DNA of 64,000 nucleotides from Pseudoselenomonas ruminantium (GTDB lineage Bacteria; Bacillota; Negativicutes; Selenomonadales; Selenomonadaceae): contig SVBZ01000028.1 of assembly GCA_015058575.1 (NCBI GenBank), forward strand, positions 62,001 through 126,000, read 5' to 3'. The notes beneath the pieces were generated by a model. That model saw only the letters and a program-made list of their open reading frames with translations, did no database searches and had not been told where the DNA came from. Shown in pieces: positions 51,389 through 60,195 of this stretch. A program made the translations under genes and the position numbers. The first letter of the stretch is position 1. Every line of letters starts with the position of its first letter.

Positions 51389-53821
51389 TTAATCATTGCC
51401 AGCAGCTTTTTTCTTTGCCGTGGTCTTCGTGGTTGTGGACTTTGTCGTTTTCTTAGCCGCAGCCGTCTTTGCAGCCGTGGTCTTGCGGGCCGTCGTCTTC
51501 TTGGCAGCTGGCTTCTCAGCCGTTACCGTTTTTTTCTCAGTAGATTTCTTCGCTGCTACCGTTTTCGTTGCAGCTTTGGCCGTTGTCTTCTTGACTGTTT
51601 TCGGCTCCGCTTTCGTTGCCGTTTTCTTAGCCGTCGTCTTTGTCGCCGGCTTGGCTGCTGTCTTCTTGGCCGTTGCTTTCACTTCGTCCTTTACTGCTGT
51701 CTTCTTGGCAGTTGTTTTCCCAGCAGCTTTCGTCGTCTTCTTGGCAGCAGTCTTGGTCGCAGTCTTGGTCGCAGTCTTGGTCGCAGTCTTTTTCACACTG
51801 GTCTTCTTTCCAGCCGTTTTCTTGACTTCGGCGGCTTCTGCCTTGCTGGCAGAATCACTTTCCTCATGGCCTCTGGCATCTACTTCCGCCGAAGCCTCAG
51901 GAAAAGACGTTCCTGCACCAGACTGCCCCTTGAGACGCAAATATACCGTAGCCAGCGGCGGTACCGTAAGCGTGATGGACTGCTCACGGTTATGCCACGG
52001 CACATCCTGACTGATGATTTCCCCATGGTTGAGCACGCCGCTGCCACCAAAGGCCTCATCATCCGAGTTGAATACCTCAACATAATGTCCCTTCGACGGT
52101 ACACCAATCCGATAATTCTGACGGACTTCCGGCGTGAAATTGCAGACTGCGATGATAAAGTCATTGCTGTCCTCAGCCTTGCGGACAAACGAGACAATGC
52201 TGTTCTCATTGTCGTTGCAGTCAATCCACTGGAAACCATTCCAATCGAAATCGACCTGCCAGAAGGCTTTGTTGTCGCAATAGAACTTGTTGAGCGCCTT
52301 CGAATACGCCTGCATCTTCGTATGCATATCGTACTGCTCAACCAGATGCCAGTCAAGGCTGTCATCGTAATTCCATTCAATGAACTGTCCGAACTCGCCG
52401 CCCATGAACAGAAGTTTTTTGCCTGGATGCGCCATCCAATACCCAAAGAACGTACGCAAGCCGGCAAATTTCTGCCAATAGTCCCCCGGCATCTTGCTGA
52501 TCAATGAACACTTACCATGTACGACCTCATCATGCGACAGTGGCAGCACGAAATTCTCGGAGAACGCATACATGAACGAAAACGTAACCTTATCGTGATT
52601 CCATTTGCGATAGATTGGGTCAAGGCTCATATACTTGAGCATGTCGTTCATCCAGCCCATGTTCCACTTGTAATTGAAGCCCATGCCACCCATATATACC
52701 GGCTTGGAAATTAGCGGCCAAGCCGTCGATTCCTCGGCAATCATAAGTGCCTGCGGATGATACTGGAAGATAGCCTCATTGAGCTTGCGCAGGAAATCCA
52801 TAGCTTCGAGATTGCCCGTATCGCCGTATTTGTTCGGCTGCCACTCGCCATCTTTGCGCCCATAGTTCAAATACAGCATATTGGCGACCGCATCGATACG
52901 CAGCCCATCGATATGGAACTCTTCAAACCAGAACATGGCATTGGAAATCAGGAAGCTCTGAACCTCCGTGCGGCCATAATCGAAGTTCGTCGTGCCCCAT
53001 TCCCAGTTCTCGGCGCGCTGCTCGTTGTCCGACTCATAAAGCGTCTGTCCATCGAAGTGGCGCAGTCCCTGCTCATCTTTGCAAAAATGTCCCGGTACCC
53101 AGTCCATGATGACAGCGATGCCATTCTGATGTGCCTTGTCAACGAGATAACGGAAATCATCCGGCTCACCGTAGCGGCTCGTCACCGCAAAATATCCCGT
53201 AGCCTGATACCCCCAGGAACCATCGAAAGGATGCTCACAGAGCGGCATGAACTCAATATGCGTATAGTTCATTTCCTTCGCATAGCCGATAAGCTGATCT
53301 GCCAGTTCGCGATACGAAAGATATTCGCCCTTCGCATTGCGGCGCCAGGAACCTGCATGGACCTCATAAGTCAGCATCGGACGTCCATACGAAGACTCCT
53401 TGCGCTTCCGTTCCAGCCAATCGCCATCCTGCCAGTCATAATGGCTCATATTATAGACACGCGACGCTGTCTCCGGTTTCTTTTCCGCATAGAACCCATA
53501 CGGGTCAGCCTTCATGATGCGCGGGCCACCCCACTGCGGTTCAATCGCGTACTTGTAGATAGCACCTTCCTGAACGTTTTCGATGAACACCGACCAGATT
53601 TCACCATCTTCAAGCCGCGACATCGTATTGACACGATCATCCCAGGCATTGAAGTCACCAACGACACTGATGGATTTTGCATGTGGTGCCCATACAGCAA
53701 AACGAACACCTTTTTTGCCGTTTTCTTCCACGAAATGAGCCCCTAGCATCTCATAGGCATGATAGTTCGTTCCCTGATGGAACAGGTATCGGTCAAATTC
53801 ACTAATATCTGAAGTCTTCAA
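51389..53821 (-). CDS. glgB: 1,4-alpha-glucan branching enzyme with histone-H1-like C-terminal tail
   Basis: 810 residues, of which the first 633 form a normal GH13 branching enzyme: N-terminal CBM48 (VRFAVWAPHAKSISVVGDFN), GLRIDAVANMLYLNYGRKDG (nucleophile Asp), LMIAEESTAWPLIS (acid Glu), LPLSHDEVVHGK, and the C-terminal sheet domain ending TVPPLATVYLRLKGQ. Residues about 634-810 are an extension unlike known GlgB: an acidic linker, then about 140 residues of Lys, Ala and Thr in KKTAAKT/KTATKTA-type repeats. Start is TTG behind GGGGGA. The core function is firm; the tail's role is unknown. Confidence 0.96.
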   Translation of the reverse strand: MKTSDISEFDRYLFHQGTNYHAYEMLGAHFVEENGKKGVRFAVWAPHAKSISVVGDFNAWDDRVNTMSRLEDGEIWSVFIENVQEGAIYKYAIEPQWGGPRIMKADPYGFYAEKKPETASRVYNMSHYDWQDGDWLERKRKESSYGRPMLTYEVHAGSWRRNAKGEYLSYRELADQLIGYAKEMNYTHIEFMPLCEHPFDGSWGYQATGYFAVTSRYGEPDDFRYLVDKAHQNGIAVIMDWVPGHFCKDEQGLRHFDGQTLYESDNEQRAENWEWGTTNFDYGRTEVQSFLISNAMFWFEEFHIDGLRIDAVANMLYLNYGRKDGEWQPNKYGDTGNLEAMDFLRKLNEAIFQYHPQALMIAEESTAWPLISKPVYMGGMGFNYKWNMGWMNDMLKYMSLDPIYRKWNHDKVTFSFMYAFSENFVLPLSHDEVVHGKCSLISKMPGDYWQKFAGLRTFFGYWMAHPGKKLLFMGGEFGQFIEWNYDDSLDWHLVEQYDMHTKMQAYSKALNKFYCDNKAFWQVDFDWNGFQWIDCNDNENSIVSFVRKAEDSNDFIIAVCNFTPEVRQNYRIGVPSKGHYVEVFNSDDEAFGGSGVLNHGEIISQDVPWHNREQSITLTVPPLATVYLRLKGQSGAGTSFPEASAEVDARGHEESDSASKAEAAEVKKTAGKKTSVKKTATKTATKTATKTAAKKTTKAAGKTTAKKTAVKDEVKATAKKTAAKPATKTTAKKTATKAEPKTVKKTTAKAATKTVAAKKSTEKKTVTAEKPAAKKTTARKTTAAKTAAAKKTTKSTTTKTTAKKKAAGND
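51392..51820 (-). repeat. Low-complexity Lys/Ala/Thr repeat region of glgB
   Basis: Codes for the basic tail of GlgB. It includes three exact tandem copies of a 12-base unit (tcttggtcgcag) at 51751-51786, coding for KTAT-type tetrapeptides, within a wider set of degenerate copies. The region stays in frame, so it is expanding coding sequence rather than a CRISPR or intergenic repeat. Confidence 0.9.
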
Positions 53822-53894
53822 AAAAAATCCCCCTTAAATAATCGTGGATTTCAGGCGGGCCCCCCTGCCCGCCCAAAACCAGCGGCATACGTGC

Positions 53895-56369
53895 TTACGA
53901 CATCATGACAGGCTTGACTTGCCAGATCTCATTGGCGTACTCATCAATCGTGCGGTCAGACGAGAAGCAGCCAGAGTTGGCAATGTTCATCGCCGAAGAT
54001 TTCAGCCAATTGTATTTGTCCTTATAGCGACGCATGATTTCCTCATGCGCCTCAGCATAGGCATCAAAATCCTTGAGAATGAAGAACTCGTCATTGGCAT
54101 GCAACAGATAATCATACAACGAATGGAAATCACCATAACTGCCATCCACGAGCTGATTGACCACCTGGCGTACACGCGGATTGGTGTTGTATTCATCCCA
54201 AGCCGAATACGTACCCGTTGCATAGTACGTCAATACTTCCTCCGCACGGAGACCGAAGATGACACAGTGTTCATCTCCACCAACGGCCTCGCGGATTTCA
54301 ACATTAGCACCGTCAAGTGTTCCCAGCGTAATGGCTCCATTCATCATGAATTTCATATTGCCGGTACCCGAAGCCTCCTTGGAAGCTGTCGAGATCTGCT
54401 CACTGACGTCTGCGGCCGGATAGACGATCTCGCCGATCGATACGCCAAAGTTCTCGATGAATACGATCTTGATCTTGCCCTTGATGCTGGCATCGTTGTT
54501 GACCTTCGCCGCCACTGCATTGATGAGGCGGATGGTCTCCTTGGCGATGTAGTAGCCCGGGGCAGCCTTGCCGCCGAAGATATACGTCGTCGGCAGCATA
54601 TCGTAGCTCTTGTCCGTCTTGAGCTTGTTGTACTGGTACATGATATGCAGGATATTCATAAGCTGGCGCTTATACGAATGGATGCGCTTCACCTGGATAT
54701 CGAAGATCGAGTCAGGATCGACATCGATGTGATTATGCTCTTTGATATACGCGGCCAAAGCCACTTTGCGCAGGTGCTTGACCTTGCCCAGCTCCGCCAG
54801 GAACGGCTTGTCATCGACATAATCGTTGAGCAGGTCGAGCTGCTCCGGATGACGATGCCAACGGCGGCTGCCGATGGTCGCATCGATGAGGTTCGCCAGC
54901 TCGGGATTTGCGCCCATGAGCCAGCGGCGATGCGTGATGCCGTTCGTCTTATTGTTGAACATCTTCGGATTGTACTCACAGAAGTCGTGCAGCGTCGTGG
55001 TCTTGAGGATATCCGAGTGGATCTTGGCCACACCGTTCACGCTATGGCAGCCGACAATTGCCAGGCGGGCCATATGCACCATGCCATCCTCGATGATCGA
55101 GAGTGCACGTACCTTGCCTTCATCCTGCGGATAACGCTCGCGCACTTCTTCCAAATGACGGCGATTGATCTCATCGATTATCATATAGACGCGCGGCAGC
55201 AGCGTGCGGAACATATCGACCGGCCATTTTTCCAGTGCTTCTGGCATAATCGTATGATTCGTATAAGCAATCGTACTCTTCGTGATAACCCAGGCCTCAT
55301 TCCACTCCAGGCCCTCTTCATCGACCAGGATGCGCATGAGCTCAGCCACGGCTACCGCCGGATGCGTATCGTTGATATGGATGGCGATCTTCTGGCCAAA
55401 GTCATGGATGTCCATGCCGGTTTTCTTGTAATGACGCACAATGCTCTGTACACCAGCCGACGTCATAAAGTATTCCTGGATCAGGCGCATACGGCGACCA
55501 TCATAGGTACTGTCATCCGGGTAGAGATAGCGCGTGATACTCTCGACAAACAAGCGGTACTCGTTTTTCTGCCGCATCTGTTCCTGGGTCAGCATGCCGT
55601 AATCGGAAAAGTCACGGTTAACCTCAGCATTCCAGAGACGAAGCGTATTTACCGTATTGTTATGATAGCCGACAATCGGCACATCATACGGTACAGCCAT
55701 GACCGTCATAGGATTCTCATAGACAAGTTTGAGGCTGCCATCTTCCATTTCCTTCATATAGGCATGACCATTGAATTTGACATCGACAGCTTTATCCGGC
55801 TTGCGATACTCCCAGGCGAAACCATCGCGCAGCCAGTTATCAGGAATCTCGACCTGGTTGCCATCGATGATTTTCTGCTCGAACAAACCGTACTGATAAC
55901 GGATGCTGCAGCCATGCCCTGGCAGACGATGCGCTGCCATTGAGTCGATGAAGCAGGCTGCCAGGCGGCCAAGGCCGCCGTTGCCGAGACCAGCATCGGG
56001 CTCTTCTTCATAAGTCTTGAGCAAGTCAAGGTCGAAATCGCCAAGGACTTCCTTGACAGCTTCCTCTATGCCCAGATTGATGAGATTTGCTTTGAGCAAC
56101 CGGCCCATCAAAAACTCAATGGAGAAATAATAGACCTGTTTCTCTTCACGCTCCCCGTAGGTGCGATTCGTTTTGATCCAGTTATCCGAAATATACTGCT
56201 TAGCCGTTGCGGCCACTGTCTGGTAGATCTCCGTCGGTGTCAGTTCATTGAGATCCCGCCCCCACATGATATGTGCCGTATTGACGAAGCGGTTTTTCAA
56301 ACCTTCTTTGAGCTTTTCAAATTCTTTGTTTTTAGGACTCTTCTGTTTCTTCTCTCTGGCCAAATCCAA
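53895..56369 (-). CDS. glgP: Glycogen/maltodextrin phosphorylase
   Basis: GT35 family, 824 residues; releases glucose-1-phosphate from glycogen. GLGNGGLGRLAACFIDSMA, GYHNNTVNTLRLWNAEV, and the PLP-lysine block ASGTGNMKFMMNGAITLGTL are intact. The start is uncertain: TTG 56369 has an AAAGGAG site, whereas ATG 56399 and TTG 56411 have none. A long hairpin lies between glgD and this gene. Between glgD and glgB in the operon. Confidence 0.96.
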   Translation of the reverse strand: MDLAREKKQKSPKNKEFEKLKEGLKNRFVNTAHIMWGRDLNELTPTEIYQTVAATAKQYISDNWIKTNRTYGEREEKQVYYFSIEFLMGRLLKANLINLGIEEAVKEVLGDFDLDLLKTYEEEPDAGLGNGGLGRLAACFIDSMAAHRLPGHGCSIRYQYGLFEQKIIDGNQVEIPDNWLRDGFAWEYRKPDKAVDVKFNGHAYMKEMEDGSLKLVYENPMTVMAVPYDVPIVGYHNNTVNTLRLWNAEVNRDFSDYGMLTQEQMRQKNEYRLFVESITRYLYPDDSTYDGRRMRLIQEYFMTSAGVQSIVRHYKKTGMDIHDFGQKIAIHINDTHPAVAVAELMRILVDEEGLEWNEAWVITKSTIAYTNHTIMPEALEKWPVDMFRTLLPRVYMIIDEINRRHLEEVRERYPQDEGKVRALSIIEDGMVHMARLAIVGCHSVNGVAKIHSDILKTTTLHDFCEYNPKMFNNKTNGITHRRWLMGANPELANLIDATIGSRRWHRHPEQLDLLNDYVDDKPFLAELGKVKHLRKVALAAYIKEHNHIDVDPDSIFDIQVKRIHSYKRQLMNILHIMYQYNKLKTDKSYDMLPTTYIFGGKAAPGYYIAKETIRLINAVAAKVNNDASIKGKIKIVFIENFGVSIGEIVYPAADVSEQISTASKEASGTGNMKFMMNGAITLGTLDGANVEIREAVGGDEHCVIFGLRAEEVLTYYATGTYSAWDEYNTNPRVRQVVNQLVDGSYGDFHSLYDYLLHANDEFFILKDFDAYAEAHEEIMRRYKDKYNWLKSSAMNIANSGCFSSDRTIDEYANEIWQVKPVMMS

Positions 56370-56418
56370 ACACTCTCCTTTGGCTGTATTCTTCCTCATG
56401 AAAAATAGCAAACAACAA

Positions 56419-56474
56419 CAGCCGTTGTAACGCCACTGCCCGTTATAAGCAGTGGTGCCTCGTTACAACGGCTG
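56419..56474 (-). other. Long hairpin between glgD and glgP
   Basis: Perfect 14-bp outer stem CAGCCGTTGTAACG/CGTTACAACGGCTG plus a 7-bp inner stem CCACTGC/GCAGTGG, starting 9 bases past the glgD stop. The downstream minus-strand sequence is T-rich but broken (TTGTTGTTTGCTATTTTTC). It may attenuate transcription into glgP-glgB-glgA or protect the upstream glgC-glgD mRNA. Confidence 0.75.
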
Positions 56475-56483
56475 ACCTTGACA

Positions 56484-57590
56484 TCAGATAACGACATTCT
56501 TCGTGACGATCAACGGATAGTTCTGTGCCCCCTTGAGCCATTTCTCCTTCGTGATGACCACGTTTTTGTCGCAGATAACATTCTCGATGAGCGAGCCATC
56601 CTGAATGTCACATTTCTGCATTATGATAGAATTCTTGATTTTAACGTCTTTGCCAACCTTGACGCCACGGAACAGGATACTGTTCTCGACCTCCCCGCGG
56701 ACGACACAACCGTTAGCAATCAACGAATTCTTAACCTCTGCCGTTTCTTTATACTGAACCGGCACTTCATCCTTGACCTTCGTATAGATAGAGTTTTCGC
56801 CCATAAAGAGCTCCTCCCATACCTCAGGCTCCAGGATATCCATATTGGATTTATAGTATGCCGCCGTGGAATCCACATGGGCAACATAACCATCATGTTC
56901 ACAAGCATAGATGTTGTATTCCGAAGCACGGCGGATAATGCCATCCATCAGCAAATCCTGGCCACCATGCTCATAGGTATAGCGGACCATCTCCGCGAAG
57001 ATGCGCTTTTCCATGAGATACACACTCATGGAAACCTGTGAACCATCATAGACAGCCGACTTCTCAGCAATGTCCGTAACGAGCCCATTTTCCGCTGTCT
57101 CGATGACAACGTTCTTGCCCGTAGTTTCCTCCGTAACCGTATGATATACCATCGTGATATCGGCACCGGTATTCTGATGGAAGCGCAGGAGCTGGCTGAA
57201 ATCTACGTTGTAGACAAAGCTGCCACTCGTCAGCAGAACATATTTCTGCGTGCTGTGCTCAAAGAAATCCAGATTATGATAGAAATTCTTCAAATCACCT
57301 TTACGGGTCGTGCTTTCCTGCTGCGGAGCTGGAAGATAGAACAAGCCATCATGACGGCGCGCCAGATCCCAATCCTTGCCCGAACGCAAATGGTCAAGAA
57401 CGGAACGCGGCTTGTCGGGCAGCATTACCCCAACATTGGTGATGCCGGAATTAACCATGCTTGAAAGCGTGAAATCGATCAGCCGGTATCTGCCAGCAAA
57501 AGGTATGGACTCCACGGCCCGTCGATCCGTCATCTCCCGAATCAGGCTATTCTCTTCCTGAAGATTGATAATCCCCATTACTGTTTTCAA
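56484..57590 (-). CDS. glgD: ADP-glucose pyrophosphorylase-like regulatory subunit GlgD
   Basis: 368 residues. It has the GlgC-like nucleotidyltransferase fold (SIPFAGRYRLIDFTLSSMVN) and a C-terminal left-handed beta-helix (NSLIANGCVVRGEVENSILF). Compared with GlgC next to it, the GGxGxRL loop is replaced by NLQEENSLIRE and the catalytic SGD is SGS (LLTSGSFVYNVDF), so it is probably non-catalytic and modulates GlgC. TTG start behind GGAG. Second gene of the operon. Confidence 0.94.
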   Translation of the reverse strand: MKTVMGIINLQEENSLIREMTDRRAVESIPFAGRYRLIDFTLSSMVNSGITNVGVMLPDKPRSVLDHLRSGKDWDLARRHDGLFYLPAPQQESTTRKGDLKNFYHNLDFFEHSTQKYVLLTSGSFVYNVDFSQLLRFHQNTGADITMVYHTVTEETTGKNVVIETAENGLVTDIAEKSAVYDGSQVSMSVYLMEKRIFAEMVRYTYEHGGQDLLMDGIIRRASEYNIYACEHDGYVAHVDSTAAYYKSNMDILEPEVWEELFMGENSIYTKVKDEVPVQYKETAEVKNSLIANGCVVRGEVENSILFRGVKVGKDVKIKNSIIMQKCDIQDGSLIENVICDKNVVITKEKWLKGAQNYPLIVTKNVVI

Positions 57591-57644
57591 TTTTATTCAC
57601 TCCGATCCAACTATGACTAAGGTTGCTGTGTAATCTTGTGTGTA

Positions 57645-58799
57645 TCAGCCAGCCTGTTTGCTGCCTGCCTCTGTCAATACGGTCTCGCCCTCGGCTACTA
57701 CAGTAATGGCGCCCTTTTCGCCAGCCACCTTCGCTCCCTCGGCGATTTCGCAGTTCTGCGCCACGATCGCATAATCGACCACAGCGTTATCGCGGATGAC
57801 TGTCGACGGCATGATGACCGAGTTCGTGACTTTCGCGCCCTTGCCGATGCGAACGCCCGGGAAGATGACTGAGTTCTCGACCTCGCCAAGAACCATCGAA
57901 CCTTCACTGATCATCGAATTCTTGACCTTGGCATTCGGGCCTACATAATGTGGCGGCATCGACGGATTGCAGGAGCAGATTTTCCAATCACCATTGATTT
58001 CAAATGGTGGTACATCCTGCAAGAGATCCATATTTGCCTGCCAAAGGCTCTCAATCGTCCCGACGTCCTTCCAATAGCCATCAAATGCATAGGAGTAAAG
58101 ACGTGCCTTGTCTGCGAGCATCTTAGGAATGATGTTCTTGCCGAAATCATGGCTGCTCGTCTCATCCTTGGCATCATCTTCAAGGTACTTCTTGAGGAAG
58201 TTCTTATTGAAGATGTAAATGCCCATCGATGCCAGGTTGCTTTTCGGTTTTGCCGGCTTTTCCTCGAACTCTTCGATGCGTCCATCCTTATCCGTGTTCA
58301 TGATGCCAAAGCGCGGTGCCTCATCCCAAGGTACTTCGATGACACCAATGGTAGCCTCGGCCTTATTCATCTTATGTGCCTCAAGCATCCACGAATAGTC
58401 CATCGTATAGATGTGGTCGCCAGACAGAATCAGTACATACTCCGGGTCTGCCAAATCAATGAAGTTCAAGTTCTGATAGATAGCATCAGCCGTACCGCGA
58501 TACCAGTCAGCCCCTTTCTCCCGTGCATACGGCGGCAGGATGAAGATACCGCCCTCTTTCTTATCCAAATCCCAAGCGCTGCCTGAAGCCAGATAATTAT
58601 GCAGTTCCAGTGGACGGTACTGTGTCAGTACGCCTACCTTATCAATGCCGGAATTCGCACAGTTGCTCAATGGAAAATCAATGATACGGTATTTGCCACC
58701 GAACGGCACAGCCGGTTTTGCGATTTTCTTCGTCAACGCCCCCAGCCGGCTACCCTGACCACCAGCCAGAATCATTGCTAAGCATTCTGTCTTTCTCAT
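57645..58799 (-). CDS. glgC: Glucose-1-phosphate adenylyltransferase, catalytic subunit
   Basis: 384 residues; makes ADP-glucose. The activating loop [20 protein letters not shown], the [17 protein letters not shown] block, catalytic Asp in [17 protein letters not shown], and substrate block [18 protein letters not shown] are intact, with a C-terminal beta-helix domain ([20 protein letters not shown]). The ATG 58799 follows AAGGGGG; upstream in-frame sequence lacks such a site. First gene of the glycogen operon. Confidence 0.97.
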   Translation of the reverse strand: MRKTECLAMILAGGQGSRLGALTKKIAKPAVPFGGKYRIIDFPLSNCANSGIDKVGVLTQYRPLELHNYLASGSAWDLDKKEGGIFILPPYAREKGADWYRGTADAIYQNLNFIDLADPEYVLILSGDHIYTMDYSWMLEAHKMNKAEATIGVIEVPWDEAPRFGIMNTDKDGRIEEFEEKPAKPKSNLASMGIYIFNKNFLKKYLEDDAKDETSSHDFGKNIIPKMLADKARLYSYAFDGYWKDVGTIESLWQANMDLLQDVPPFEINGDWKICSCNPSMPPHYVGPNAKVKNSMISEGSMVLGEVENSVIFPGVRIGKGAKVTNSVIMPSTVIRDNAVVDYAIVAQNCEIAEGAKVAGEKGAITVVAEGETVLTEAGSKQAG

Positions 58800-58822
58800 A
58801 AAAAATCCCCCTTGGATGTGTA

Positions 58823-58853
58823 GAAAGCAAATTCCCCTGTTTTGTTTGCTTTC
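58823..58853 (-). other. Hairpin in the glgC leader
   Basis: Nine-bp arms GAAAGCAAA/TTTGCTTTC with a 13-base loop, ending about 10 bases upstream of the glgC Shine-Dalgarno site. Possible role in translation or mRNA stability. Confidence 0.5.
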
Positions 58854-58865
58854 CATATATGTATC

Positions 58866-58890
58866 TATAAAACAGATTTCTCTGTTTATA
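58866..58890. promoter_or_regulatory. Palindrome at the glgC promoter
   Basis: Seven-bp perfect arms AAACAGA (58870-58876) and TCTGTTT (58881-58887) around TTTC, extended by TATA/TATA. It overlaps the predicted -10 and start site of the glycogen operon, so it is a plausible operator. Confidence 0.5.
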
Positions 58891-58914
58891 TACGAATATC
58901 CATTTTTAACGCAA
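58887..58914 (-). promoter_or_regulatory. Predicted promoter of the glycogen operon
   Basis: Minus strand: -35 TTGCGT (58909-58914), 16-base spacer, -10 TATATA (58887-58892), giving a leader of about 80 bases before glgC. Confidence 0.55.
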
Positions 58915-59126
58915 AACCACAATTTTCCATCAAAAACGTTCTTTTCCCCTCAAGCCGCAGCGAGAGATTTCCACATCTGCTGCCCATAGCAAGCCCGCTG
59001 CCCTTAAGAAAATCAATTTATACTTTAGTAGATTCGACAATTTTTTTATTATTCCTGCTTCAAAAGAAAAAAATTACCATAAATTTTATTTTTTATTTAA
59101 TAAATATAAACTATGTAAATAAACGC
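58915..59126. other. AT-rich intergenic region upstream of glgC
   Basis: Holds GC-richer hairpin-forming sequence around 58955-59005 (CAGC-GAG-AGAT...ATCT-GCTG) flanked by A/T runs. It could be part of a longer glgC leader or a regulatory region. No ORF with a ribosome-binding site. Confidence 0.35.
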
Positions 59127-59167
59127 AAAAAAAAGACGCTTCTATGATATAAAATCATAAAAACGTC
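59127..59167 (-). terminator. Terminator of the 110-residue membrane protein gene
   Basis: Stem GACG..TATGAT/ATCATA..CGTC with a TTTTTTTT tail on the minus strand; it overlaps the end of the gene at 59155. Confidence 0.8.
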
Positions 59168-59487
59168 CAAACTAACGCACCGACAAACAGCGCAATGCTG
59201 AATCCCCGCATCGCATTGCTGACTGCCCTGCCATGAGCACCGAAAAACAGCGGCGCAAGCGGCCGCATCTCATGCACCAAAAACGATATGCAGATCACGA
59301 TCAGCGGGCCATCATCAGTCACCCATTCATAGAGCAGGATGAACGCAACCATGACTATGGCCAGCAGCTCGCCACGGGCATAACCGGTCTTCTTCGGCTG
59401 CAAGGCTTCATCGTGCACCGCACGGCTGACTGGATTGCCAAACTCATCCGTGCGTTCCTCTTCACGGACAAACCAACGGTATCGCAT
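59155..59487 (-). CDS. Small integral membrane protein, unknown
   Basis: 110 residues. A charged N-terminus (RYRWFVREEERTDEFGNPVS) is followed by three hydrophobic segments (LLAIVMVAFILLYEWV, PLIVICISFLVHEM, FSIALFVGALVWTFL). No family recognised. GAGGAGG precedes the ATG. It lies 18 bases after the amidase gene and probably shares its transcript. Confidence 0.75.
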   Translation of the reverse strand: MRYRWFVREEERTDEFGNPVSRAVHDEALQPKKTGYARGELLAIVMVAFILLYEWVTDDGPLIVICISFLVHEMRPLAPLFFGAHGRAVSNAMRGFSIALFVGALVWTFL

Positions 59488-59505
59488 GCCAGCCCTCCTC
59501 TAACC

Positions 59506-60117
59506 TCAATACAACGCCGCAGTATCTTCAACCAGGCCATCAAGCATATTATATAAGCTGCGGCCCGGACAATCTGTCGAATTGTACTCACGATGTCCTT
59601 TGATATGCTCGCGGTCAGGACTGATGCCATAAAAACGGCAAAGAGCGGCCAGCAGCTCAGCAGCCGACTCCATTTGGGCTGACGTCGGTACAGCCTCCAT
59701 GAAATTGCCGACCACATTGACGCCAATCGTATGCCAATTATGCTGATAGCAATGTGCCCCGAGCATATCCATCGGGCGCCCGCGCTCAATCGTGCCATCC
59801 TTGCGGATAAGGAAGTGATAGCCGATTCCCGACCAGCCATTGTTGAGATGCCACTGATGGACTTCCTCTGCCGACACATCACGGTTAGTACCACCGATAT
59901 GATGCAGGACAATACCATCCGTCGTCGTACGGTTTTCCAGCGAACGGAACTCCAGATCCGTCTCGCGGATGGGAAGTCCCAACCTGGCATCCTGCCGGAC
60001 ACCACTGCCGTCTGAATCCCAAGCCGCCTCAACCTTTGGCTGTGGCCAGACTCCCTGCGTCAAGACAGCGCCAGCTCCCATACATATGATGTTTTTCAAG
60101 AAATCCCTGCGATTCAT
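59506..60117 (-). CDS. PGRP-type N-acetylmuramoyl-L-alanine amidase, exported
   Basis: 203 residues. N-terminal NRRDFLKNIICMGAGAVLTQG is a twin-arginine-like signal peptide (RRDFLK). The amidase_2 domain has GIVLHHIGGTNRD (zinc His), HQWHLNNGWSGIGYHFLIRK (His and Tyr), HTIGVNVVGNFMEAVP, and IKGHREYNSTDCPGRSLY (third zinc ligand Cys). It should cut between MurNAc and L-Ala of the cell wall. ATG behind AAGG. Confidence 0.9.
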   Translation of the reverse strand: MNRRDFLKNIICMGAGAVLTQGVWPQPKVEAAWDSDGSGVRQDARLGLPIRETDLEFRSLENRTTTDGIVLHHIGGTNRDVSAEEVHQWHLNNGWSGIGYHFLIRKDGTIERGRPMDMLGAHCYQHNWHTIGVNVVGNFMEAVPTSAQMESAAELLAALCRFYGISPDREHIKGHREYNSTDCPGRSLYNMLDGLVEDTAALY

Positions 60118-60195
60118 GTATATCTACCTTACTTTTTAACAATAACAGTCTTTATTGTAATCCCCCATTCTGAAAAAAGGCGGTAAGTCCTAAAA

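Noticed and set aside
51640..51830. Short tandem repeats considered as a CRISPR array
   Set aside because: Units are 12 bases, contiguous and in frame; no spacers and no cas genes.
51396..52010. Hydrophobic 204-codon plus-strand frame in the glgB tail
   Set aside because: It is the reverse complement of Lys/Ala/Thr codons, which yields Val/Phe/Leu-rich sequence; no start site.
53844..55943. 699-codon plus-strand frame opposite glgP
   Set aside because: Same antisense artefact; glgP motifs are unambiguous on the minus strand.
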